In this document: positions 27,290-36,967 of the stretch, one piece after another
Layout of the letters: each line of letters opens with the position of its first letter
How positions within the stretch are numbered: position 1 is the first letter of the stretch
Assembly: GCA_001510575.1 (NCBI GenBank)
Contig: LNGK01000007.1
Span: 1,606,151-1,670,150, forward strand
Reading direction: 5' to 3'
Source: Knoxdaviesia capensis
Taxonomy: Eukaryota; Ascomycota; Sordariomycetes; Microascales; Gondwanamycetaceae
Length of the DNA stretch: 64,000 nucleotides
Notes under the pieces: generated by a model
The model's input: only the letters and a program-made list of their open reading frames with translations
Databases searched by the model: none
Told to the model about the DNA's origin: nothing
Made by a program: the position numbers and the translations under genes

Positions 27290-27295
27290 ACGCGT
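27290..27295. promoter_or_regulatory. Third MCB box (ACGCGT)
   Basis: A further ACGCGT lies about 440 bp upstream of the PRI2 start codon, within the same intergenic segment as the paired boxes. Single copies occur elsewhere in the window at low density, so this one alone is weak evidence. Confidence 0.4.
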
Positions 27296-27631
27296 CTCTG
27301 AATCCGGGGCGAAGTTCAAACATCCCCCCATGCTATTTTTCTTCAGGAAAAAAGAGACCGTATGTCTAGTCAGGCGTCACGACAATCTGTGATTCATGGA
27401 CGGAGCCGCTCTCGTAGCAGTTAGGTGTGCATAAATCATCAGCAAACCACTTATATACTTTCCAGTGATTCGTGGCGCTTTTTTTGTCTGTATCCCCGTA
27501 AAATATGCTGACTCGCAAGCCACTCCATATTCATGAATCAAGTCAGGCAAGATGGAACGGCTATATAAATCTCCAAACTCCCCCTCCAAAAAGGGCACTT
27601 CCCACACAGCTCTTTTCTTAAGCGCCCTCGG

Positions 27632-28621
27632 TTGTTGTTCTTACTCCTCTACTCACTAACATGCCCTACCCTTAGAGTAATCCCAGCCGGTACGGTGCTA
27701 GATACACAGCCCAACAGCATCATCATCGGTGTCTGCGGAACTGAAATCAAACATGCCGACTCATACTCATCACACAGCCAGTTCTTATCCGACCTCTGTG
27801 CATTTAACTACCGAGAAAAGGGCTTTTCTCCAGGCCAAACCTGGATTACAGCATGCTTATAATATGGGTTCTTCCCGTCAACCGGCCAGAGCCAGTCAGC
27901 CCAGCTGGAATGTCTCCATAGAAGCCCGCCCGACGACACCAGAAAGATTGTTTCCAACCGCGATCTGATTGAACGCAGTGAGCTATCACGCTTCACGGCT
28001 TGTGAGACCGCCAAGGTGACGTCTTCCTTTCTGAACGCGCTCGACGTAGCCTGTCAGCGCTCCAGCGCAACAAATCCCCGAACTCCTCTTACTGTAATGC
28101 TCTTTTGCCACGGTGTGGCTTCGCTGGAAGTGTGTCTGGACTATAGCATGCTAGACCACGACATCCCCAAGGGAAGTCTGTCGGTCCAGAAGATACGGAA
28201 CACTGTAAGAACAGACGCTCCCATAACCCTAATCAAGCTCCCGTGCTACTCCGGAGATTGGGCCATCCGGTCCGAGTTAATCATGACCGTTGACCGTCCT
28301 AACAAAGGGAGGAGCTCGATGCAACTGCGCTAGGCAGGAAAAGATGGCCAGTCTCTGCGGGTTGACGCGGCCAGTACTAGATCGGCAGGTGGCGCAGTGT
28401 TTGCATCCGCACTGATGCTTTCTCTCATCAATAGGGGCAGTCCCCTAGTGGAGTGGAGAGGCAAAGTCCGCCATCGTGCACAGCCATCGATCAACACGGA
28501 GGATACCCTGTCAGATCTCTGCAGCCGTTTACGGCGACCGAAGAGCGGTCCCGGGCTTTCAAAGTTTCAAACAAGGCTGTTCGCCACGTTCCCCAGGAGA
28601 AAGCCACCGCCGGCTCTTTAG
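27632..28621 (+). pseudogene. Decayed caspase-like (clan CD type) fungal protein
   Basis: One reading frame stays protein-like for about 330 codons but is broken by TAA at 27860-27862 and TAG at 28331-28333. Before the first stop it reads ...GQTWITAC; after it comes a stretch with DLIERSELSRFTA, then VMLFCHGV with the histidine codon at 28109-28111, and ITLIKLPCYSGDW with the cysteine codon at 28244-28246. A His-Gly and a Cys-x-x-Gly 45 residues apart is the layout of caspase-fold cysteine peptidases, and the whole resembles a family of uncharacterised proteins in Eurotiales known to me only by sequence pattern. A CTAAC box and TAG just before 27680 could be the end of an upstream intron, so the true 5' end is unknown. 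Function is inferred; two stops make an active product unlikely unless they lie in unrecognised introns. Confidence 0.6.
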
Positions 28622-29074
28622 GCCGATGGCACGACATGCGGAACATCACCTGCCTGAAGGGCTGCGACATACAAGTCTGGATGGACGAGTGCGGGCTGGC
28701 CTGGAGAGATGTCTACCGCCAGGAGCACGATTTCTCCCGCGCCAGGAGCTATTTTCTTTGCTTCCTTGTTCGACTCTGACAATAGCCAGGGCACCGTTCT
28801 CGCCATGATCCAGGCCATAGGGAAACTTATCAGCGTTGAAACTGAGCGCCTGAGTTCTATCGTTCTTCAAGACCTTGTTGTTTGAGACCAAGCTAGTCCG
28901 CGGCTAGGTACGCAGAGCGAGAAGCTTCGCCCCCTTTCACCGGAACCTTAGAGAAGTCATCAAGTGAAGCATTAGGACAATAAAGCATCTAGAGACATAT
29001 TTAAGCATTCGCTCGACTCATTCTTGTTTGCACCAAAAGTGAAGGAGCCGGGAAAACGGGAGAGATCGAACAGG
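28622..29074. other. Gap between two decayed genes
   Basis: Protein-like patches continue for roughly 150 bases past the last stop of the caspase-like remnant but in changing frames, suggesting further decay. Nothing else is recognised. Confidence 0.35.
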
Positions 29075-30036
29075 TCATACCGAGGAAGCACTAGCCAACC
29101 ACCCGGATATCCGGAGGGACGCAAATCTGTCCAGCGCAGTCGACCCATCAGACTGTGCAGGCTGCCCCTCAAAATCATCCCGCATTTTGTCGATGTACTC
29201 TACCGCACCCGATAGGTGGAGGACGAAACAGACTGCTCTGTGGATTGCGAGAAGCCGAGGCGACGAGGGGTCGATACTTCGGGTCGGTGACAGCAGCAGT
29301 GTTCTCGTGATTGGCAGAGCAAGTCGCCGCTGGTCATAAATGGAGTAAAAGGAGTTTACCTGATATGTAGGGCCGCCGTCCTGGTTGTCAACTGGCTCGA
29401 AGAAGATTCTGAAGGCTCCAAACTCCTGGTGTAGATTCAGAGTGAGCGTGACGGCATTCACATGTCCACCTTCATTGAAGAATGTAGAAAGATATGGGCG
29501 ACTTCGAGGTGGCTGGCATTATCCAATATAGGCTGTCCGTCATCATCCAGTGGGTTCCCACCTGAGGAGCTATCCCGGACTCTCAACTGGTTAGAGTCGA
29601 AAGCTCGGGTTATAAAACACCGATGATGGTCCCTGATTAGACAGTCGCGCCGTAGTGTTGACAGTCTCTCTGGCGTACCAACATGTATACGGGATATCAC
29701 CGGAGATTGAGAAGCCCTTGATGCAGGGGGGATCTGACAGCTATTTCCCTTCACTATTACGGAAAAGAAGGGGGGTTTGAAGGTTAGAAGGATGGAATGG
29801 TAGAATGGTAGAATGGTAGAAGGGCAGGATTTATAATTCGGAAATGCACAAAACAACTTACAAGGCAAGAAAAAGTTATTCAGTAGAAATTCGGCGAAAC
29901 TGAGGACATCTTTCAAAAGTTTGTCTCGTTCCTCGGCCTCTGCATCTGAATCGAGCGCAGGACCATTGAGACGTAGCTCTATAGCGTTGAAAAAGGCTTG
30001 AAGGAAAGCATCTCGAGAGGCTTGAGACTGTACATG
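29075..30036 (-). pseudogene. Frameshifted fungal HNH endonuclease-like gene
   Basis: Read on the minus strand, the first part encodes a helical leader (DAFLQAFFNAIELR...) from 30036 to 29862. A 108-nt intron follows (29861-29754; donor GTAAGT, branch CTAAC, acceptor TAG), and the frame then continues into LRRDCLIRDHHRCFITRAFD and HLEVAHI, the first half of an HNH_2-type domain. The frame stops at 29460-29458 (TGA). The second half, with NAVTLTLNLHQEFG (the expected Asn and His) and a conserved tail ITRTLLLSPTRSIDPSSPRLL, resumes in another frame from 29461 to 29075. Relatives have some 40 residues between the two halves that are missing here, so a deletion plus frame change is the simplest reading. 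No intron fits the junction. The 5' end is not resolved because a TAG lies immediately upstream at 30039-30037, which could be an intron acceptor. Confidence 0.7.
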
Positions 30037-30671
30037 CTAGGAGCATTTGATGAGGGCAGAATTCATTCATTGGCGCCTTGTCAACCCAAAATAATCTGGT
30101 AGCCGCGGGGAAAGGCACATCGCGCTTATATTATCAGGCTACTGCCCAACATACACCTTCTTCGCCGTTACCGCCCGAGTGTGTCGAGTATTGTGCTATC
30201 TGTGACCAAGAAAACACGGGGCACTGACTTGGTGGTATTTGTTCTGGTTGAATGAACACCAAATGGCCAGCGGGCTTGATGAATCCATGCGAATCAGGGT
30301 TAACACGATGCCCTTTCCTCAAGCCAGGAAAGCCAGGAGAGAAAGTGTGGCGCGGTAGCCCTAGCGCTGGAACCCGAGATGTTGTATAACCCTTGCTTTA
30401 AGGGTTGATCCAAGATTTCGATGGGATCAGCTGCCCTGTTGCTCTGTCCAATTGAGATCAAAGGCCCTGCATCGTGCGAAAGATAGAGCCAATGACAAGA
30501 GAACGCCGCATTTCCATTGAGTGAATCGACACCAAACCCACACGTCATGCTATAGTCCGGAATGGGATAAAAGTGTGATGCGGAATTTTTTGTCTCTTGT
30601 TTTCCTATTTTTAATGCCGTCGCGCTTCGTTAAAAGAGGGGAGGGTTGTTAGAGGGGCATAATGTCTTGTT

Positions 30672-30708
<37 letters not shown>

Positions 30709-33000
30709 ACTGTTTCGGGTTCGATTGACCGCTGGGGGCAAAGATAGTGGGCTATAGCAACAAAGAGATATGCAGAAACTCATGCATCGAAAGGGCCGAC
30801 ATGAGAGAGCGATGTTAAAATTGCAACAGAGATAAGAAACGCACCGGCTGCCGTGACGGGCGCGCGGTAAAACAAGATTGAGACCCAGACGCCGCTCTGG
30901 AGAAGATAAACTGATAAGGAAGGCCTAGCCAGGAGAGTAGGAACAGCGATGGGCGATGTCGGACGTGGAAAGTGGAAAAGATAGCGACGAGGGAAGATAG
31001 GGGCTGAAAATCTAGGAAAGCAGGCTTCATATCGGAGGCGCCAGATAGCGGTAGCTGCAAGCCTTAATATATCGAGCTGTTGGTCGACCACAGACCTGCA
31101 GATCATGGTTGAGACTTGAGAGTCTTTGATGCGTCGTCCTGGAAGACCGGACGGACGTTGGGCGTGAACCACAGCACAGTTATCACTACGAGAGAAGATA
31201 CAGTCATCTAGATACCCGCTCCAAGTATCGAAGCTGTGGACAGCATCTAGCACCACCATATTTCTGAGTACCGCTGATAAAGCTTCCGGCCATTAACAGA
31301 CATAGCCTGTCGCTCCTGACGGTAGTGAATGTCCCGATTCTCAACACACGAGGCTCTGGACAGCCAACTTCACGATATCTCGATGTTCGGCTGGGGAAAC
31401 TGCGTGCAACGTCTCCGAGAACCCCAGCTAAGCTCAAGGCGGACGGACTAAGGCCGATGGGAAACGGAAACGTAACATTTGGGAACCCTAGCCAGGCCAC
31501 TTCAGAATCCTGGCCATTGGCTGTGCCAGGTTTATATATGGCTGTTATTTTTCTACTGGCCGGCACCGCCAGATGCACTTTGCAGCAGGCATTATCATGT
31601 TCAAGTCTCTTCCCGTCATGGGATCGTGGCAATTGGAGTCGTCTTGGAGATACGGCCACATGTGGAAACCTGTGGATTGTGTGCATTTTCGTCGTTCTGT
31701 ATGTATGCGAACTATTGGCCGAGGAAGAGTCTGTTTGAGGCGTTGGTGACAGCTCCTCCTCCAGAACAAAATGGAAAGAAGGTCCTTGCGGCGGTAGGTA
31801 CTACAGTACACTACACATAAATCACCTGCAAGCCACCGAACGAACCGTGTCATCCACAATGTGAAATCTGGTGTCAGCAGGATTCGATGTGTGATACATC
31901 CCGGGCTAAGCTGTAAAGGCAAGGCAAGGGCGGCTGCTTCTGGAGTTCTGGTCGCACTTTCCGTTTGTATCGGCCTCTGTGAAGAGCTGACTGTATGTGC
32001 GAGTCGCGCCTTCCTTCCCAGATCAAGGTCATGAGCAGGTTTCAGAGAGCGCAGAGACATGCCATTCGAACATGCTGTTTCACTCACCTCCTGGCAAGAG
32101 CCATCAACTCGTTGCTTCCACACGCGCCTCACTTAGGAAACACATTCTTGCAGGTGACAGGCAGGTTCTTTCCTCTACCAGAATCCAATAAAGCAGGTGC
32201 AATAGACTCGACACAACCTGCACAAAGACGAAATTACCGGCCTCCACTAGCCGGCCCAACAATCTGGGGCAAGGAAAGAGCAACCCTGGCTTCCTTGTTC
32301 CTCTTAGGTGGCCCGCCAGACCCTTTCAGAAAAAGCAGAAAAAGCCAACTGGCCTGGTCGGTTCCAAGGTCCAACATACCCAAAGAAACAAGGAAGGAGC
32401 AAGACAAGATTTTAGACCCCAGACCATTTCCTACAGAAAACGGAAGGCATCACCATCAACCGCCCACCTCATGACACGCAGAATCTGGTCCGTCCCTGCC
32501 CTGCCCTGCCTTGAACCGAAAGACATGCCTCCCCCAACAAGTCTCGTCATGATCGTTCCTTCCCTGTGTGCCCCATGCAGACTCTCGTTAATCGTGTTTG
32601 ACTCATATCACTTCAATATGTACAGTAGAACTCAGCCTGTACGTTCCCTACCGTACATGAAGCTGTAAAATGAGACAACCACAGTCACACCAGCTCGCCC
32701 ACATTCACCGTACAAGCCCACTGTAACTGATATCCCCATTTTGACCTTCAGTGGGCTGGGCCCCGGTCTCGACCCTAGATCCTTAAAGCCTGAACCTTTT
32801 TCTGTCTTCTGGTGGGGATGGAACAACGAGTCAAATATCCCTGCATTACTAGCATCACCACCGACCAACATCCCAAAAAGCAGATTAATAGCGCCAAATT
32901 TAGGCATTCCATCCGCCATTCGTTCCTTCCTGATTTTTTGGGGGCGGGCTGGCTGGCCGCCATTTAACTGAACTCCTTACCTTAGCTTTCATGCTACTAT
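30037..33000. other. Intergenic region with possible coding debris
   Basis: Minus-strand frames at 30300-30548 and 30134-30322 look more protein-like than the background and might be lost 5' exons of the HNH relative, but I could not join them by splicing. A (GT)15 array is at 30676-30706. Frames on both strands around 31200-32130 have no recognisable family. No tRNA was seen. Confidence 0.4.
30676..30706. repeat. (GT)15 microsatellite
   Basis: An uninterrupted GT array between the HNH remnant and unassigned DNA. Confidence 0.95.
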
Positions 33001-34667
33001 TGAGAGAGATCCTCAATTGGAAGGAAGCCCCTTCTCGCCTTTTTCTCTTCTTTTTTTCTGCTTCCTCTTCTCCTCGCTGTTTTCGGCCTCTCACCCCAGA
33101 TTCTTAATCCTGATAATCTCTCCTCATGTCTTATTCTGGCGTGGTCTTTGTTTCTGTTTCTTCCGTTTCCCTATAAACCAAAGCTGGCGATCTCCCAACC
33201 CATCTCCTGTGACGTCGTCGTTCCCTCTTCTCTTTTTATCGCTAAACACCCTACAACTGATCTTAAGCGGCGTCTCCTATCACCCTTCGATTGCTCCTGA
33301 TTCTGCGAACCGCATCATCGCCAGCTTCAATACTCACCCCCATACCTATGATAATAATCCTCGGCAATCTTGACCTTCTTTTTTCCCCTGTCGTCCCCTG
33401 TTGTCTGTATTCGAGTCATACTCTTCAGCTCCGGTCCTCCTTGCGCTCATCCGCTCTCGTTATTCGGCATCCCGTGTCTGCAGATACTGGGTTTATTTCG
33501 ACCTGTTCTCCATGCATCAATACGAGCCGGTCCAGCTGTTCTAACTCGAAAGAATCGCCTATACAACCTCCGCGAACCGGTCCCTCCAACTGTGCCTGCG
33601 CCCCCTTCTCCGAAGTAGTTTACCGTGCAAGCTCTTTTTCTATTTCTGGCGTGGCCTAGTCGCATCCCACGATACTGTCCCGTCTTCCCCCGGTCTTGGA
33701 TATTTTTTTTTCACAATCTGCCAAGTCTTTACTCTCCCTCTTTCTCAGATAATATTCATATGATTTATCCTTTTTTTTCTGCGCCGTCAGACTGCCAGAG
33801 TAATCCACCACATTCTGCTGCGCAACACAGCCTCCCGTTACGAGTCAACCCTCAATCGTCTGTTTCGCATCCACAGCTTCTCCAGAGCTGCAGCCTCAAG
33901 TGCACCCTCACACTCTCGTATTTATCCTCAGATCTGCGTCATCTTTCTGCGTTCGCGTCTCCTTCCTCGATAGACTGTCTGCCTACCTACAACTGGTGAC
34001 CACTCTGGGAATCAGACTTCCCGTTCGAGAGCCTTGGTAATTGGGTAAGTGTGCACGATGAAACAGAGACAGAAAGAGAGAGGGAGAACGGATAAGAGCA
34101 TATCCCTTCCCCGCGGTGTCGTTGTGACAATGTTGCAGTGAGGCAGTTGGCGCTCGCTCCCATCCATTTCAATCTGCCGATCAAGTCAGATTCCAAAATT
34201 GCAGCGAGCAGCCCTCGACCAAGCAAAGAAGTCTTGTTTGAACTCAATTCACCAGAAAAAGAAAACGAAGAACACGCAAAAAGGGCGTGGAGGGCGTGGG
34301 AGCTTCACTCCCGGCATCCCACCTTACAAGTCCCAATTTTGCTGGCTCTGTCGCAACATCGAAAATCCCCCGACCAGCCCCCCAACTCGGTGGTGTGCCC
34401 CGAGCTTCTGACAGGCCGCCCGCCGCAAGGGGAAAAAAATGTTCACCCGAGAATCCAGCCCATCCAAATTTCCAATACCTGCTCCTATCTCCCCATTCTC
34501 TCTTTCTCTTTCTCTCCCGATAAAGACTCAATCGCGCTGCTAACATTCCTCGATCCTTTCTGTTTCTTACACAGGGCCGCAGCGTTTTCTTGCTGCTGCT
34601 CCCACGCCTGTCGCGTCGCCATTCTATCTCTTGCTCGACTTCCACGCTGCCACATCCGTCGCCAACG
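33001..34667 (+). promoter_or_regulatory. Pyrimidine-rich leader of the protein kinase gene
   Basis: The plus strand is strongly C/T-biased for well over 1 kb before the kinase start codon, with many TTCTCTTTT and CTCTTC tracts. Such CT-rich blocks are common around transcription start sites and in 5' UTRs of filamentous fungi. No coding frame is supported. A probable 5'-UTR intron is annotated separately. Confidence 0.55.
34045..34574 (+). other. Probable 530-nt 5'-UTR intron of the kinase gene
   Basis: The donor GTAAGT is at 34045-34050, the branch site CTAAC at 34540-34544 and the acceptor ACAG ends at 34574, 93 nt before the kinase ATG. The 30-nt branch-to-acceptor distance and the C/T-rich tract around the branch site are as expected. 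It is long compared with the coding introns in the window. Prediction from sequence only. Confidence 0.55.
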
Positions 34668-36967
34668 ATGACCCTGCCGACGCCGTCTCCCCACGAGTCC
34701 AAAAATAAGGGTCAACCTGTAGAAAGCCTCTCGTCTTCGAATCTTACAAATCTCCTGAATCTCTCTCGCCAAGCTTCCGCTTCGTCGTCGTCGTTGGACC
34801 CGAACCATCCCCAACATAATCACAACCACCACTACCATGCCAGCTCAAATTTTCATGCGCCATGTAGCGACGAACACCCGACCTCGTCATCTCCTCCAGA
34901 CCATGTCCGGCCGGTAAACCCTCTTCGATCATCGCCTGCTGCCCAGTTCCGTTCAAATACTATAGCCCCGTCTCCGACCTACTCACCTCCCACCACCACT
35001 CTTGGTGTCCCGTTCACTCCGGGTCCCCTCCGTCTACACACCGACAGCTCCATCTCGACCTCTCCTCAGAAACCTGACTCCCATCTATCTACCTCGTATA
35101 CATCAAGCTCCTTTGCGAACTCGAGATCGGCATTACAGTCCCAAAGGTCGATCCCTAGTCTTCGATCCATCTCGAGAACCCCCAGCGTCAAGGCAGTCCT
35201 CGCCAACAGCCTCTCAACCGCTTCAGGCACAAGTTCGTGTATACCGAGCCCGATCATTTCAGCCATGGGCGACGTCACCCCGCTCCCCTCGCCTCTGCTA
35301 TTGAGCGATTCTCCCGGTCCCTGGAGACGGCTCTCTACCACGCGCACGTCGGTTGAGCTCGTTCCCCCGCCGACCCAAGACTCTGTTCTCGTTTCCAAGA
35401 GCGGGGAGTCTATTACGTCTGCTATGAGCAACGCCCCGAAACGCAGAATGTACGGGGAGCTCACTCCAGACCGCTATGCCGTACAGGAGCTTCACAGCCG
35501 GGCGCTAGGGAGCGACCTTCCAGAGGCCCACAACCGGAATCGAAGCCTAAGTGATTTTGTGCCGGATCCCTTGAACATCCCCAGACGGCAGGCGACAGTG
35601 TCGGGATCGCATGTCTCGCGAGATGAAGCCGATTCGCGCCCACATATTCGACGAGAGGCGAATCTTGCGGAAGTTCGTGGCCTGACATCGGCAAACCTAA
35701 AGCCGCCAACTCCGCCGCCGAGCGAGTCCTCTAAAGAAAGTGTCGAATCTCAACCCGCCGCCGAGAAACCGCCGCCTTCGAAAGAAGAGTACTTTGAGGC
35801 CTTTGGGCGATTTGACGGCAAGAAGCGCCGGTGGAGAGCCGTTCGCTTTCTTGGCCAGGGGACGTTCAGTAAGGTTGTCCTGGGCACCAGCCAGGCAGAG
35901 TCGGAGGCGGCTTCGATGTCTGACGAATCTGCTGAGGCGCACCGCACTCACGATGGTCTTGACCGACGGGCGCTTGTGGCCATCAAGATCTGTGAGCACG
36001 GCCCTGCGGGCGGTGCCAGCGAGGATCGCATTGAAATGAGTCTGAAGCGCGAGCTCGAAATCATGAAAGCCATCCATCATCCCTCACTCATCCGTCTAAA
36101 AGCCTGGAATATTGAGCCGACTCGGGCAATCCTGATCCTCACGTACTGTCCCGGCGGCGATCTGTTTGATGTGGCCACAACCCATCACTCGGAGTTGAGT
36201 GCCTCGCTCATCCGGCGTATTTTCGCTGAGTTGGTCGGGGCTTTACTCTACCTGCACGGCATGCGGATTGTTCATCGGGATATCAAACTCGAGAGTAAGT
36301 CATGGCTGTAGTTGGAACTTGATGATTGGGCGGGGAAAGTGAACTGTTGTCTTGTCATTGTAAGTCCGGTGGTGTCTCTGCTGACATTCTCTCGCCCTTC
36401 TTCTTAGACGTACTGGTCAACTTGACTCCGTCAGAACTGCTTGACCCCAAGACGGACTGGTCCACGTACCCTCACTCCGTGATCACTCTCACTGATCTTG
36501 GACTTTCTCGGCGCATCGCCGATGACGAGAAGCTCGAGACAAGATGTGGATCGGACGACTATGCAGCCCCCGAGGTTATCATGGGTCAGCCGTACGATGG
36601 AAGGGCTACCGATGCATGGTCCCTTGGAGTGCTGCTCTATGCGCTGCTGGAAGCAAGGCTTCCGTTCGATGCCCATCCGGGGATGAGCGATGCGCACCGC
36701 ATGAGAAGCCGGACGTCCCATCGGATTGCCCGTGTCGAGTGGCGATGGATCGAATATGCCGGTGATGACGGAGACCATGAGGGAGATATTGCCAAGTTCA
36801 CCGCGAATGGACTTCTCGGGGCAATGGAGATCACCGAGGGGTTGCTCAAGCGAGCACGGAGTCGCTGGCCTCTACAGCAAGTGGCAGATACGCCCTGGAT
36901 CAAAGAAGCCATCAAGCTCGAGAATGGCCTTGAGTTCCGGGAAGAAGAAGAGGGCCAGGAGGTTTAG
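34668..36967 (+). CDS. Serine/threonine protein kinase (CAMK-like, fungal)
   Basis: Exons 34668-36294 and 36408-36967 join to 728 residues. The 113-nt intron has donor GTAAGT, branch CTGAC and acceptor TTAG, and restores HRDIKLENVLVN across the junction. The ATG at 34668 has A at -3. Residues 1 to about 380 are Ser/Pro-rich and low complexity, probably a phosphorylated regulatory region. The kinase domain starts near 390 with glycine loop GQGTFSKV (G396, G398), catalytic Lys440 (VAIK), HRD at 536-538, a DLG in place of DFG (Asp572) and an activation segment RCGSDDYAAPE ending at Glu598. About 20 extra residues separate NVLVN from TLTDLG. All catalytic residues are present, so it should be active. 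The GSDDYAAPEVIMGQPYDG stretch recalls the yeast Prr1/Prr2 and related stress or nutrient kinases, but I do not claim orthology. Confidence 0.93.

Larger units (their letters stand above)
26855..27631. other. PRI2 promoter and intergenic segment
   Basis: There is no coding frame here. It contains the three ACGCGT boxes and two AACCCTAA-type motifs (27160-27167 and 27174-27182). It separates PRI2 from the decayed plus-strand caspase-like frame. Confidence 0.6.

Noticed and set aside
30134..30548. Minus-strand frames that could be 5' exons of the HNH relative
   Set aside because: They are protein-like, but I found no donor and acceptor pair that joins them in frame to 30036, so they are left unassigned.
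31204..32132. Overlapping minus-strand frames of 160 and 195 codons
   Set aside because: There is no recognisable family, and no consistent frame can be followed across the region.
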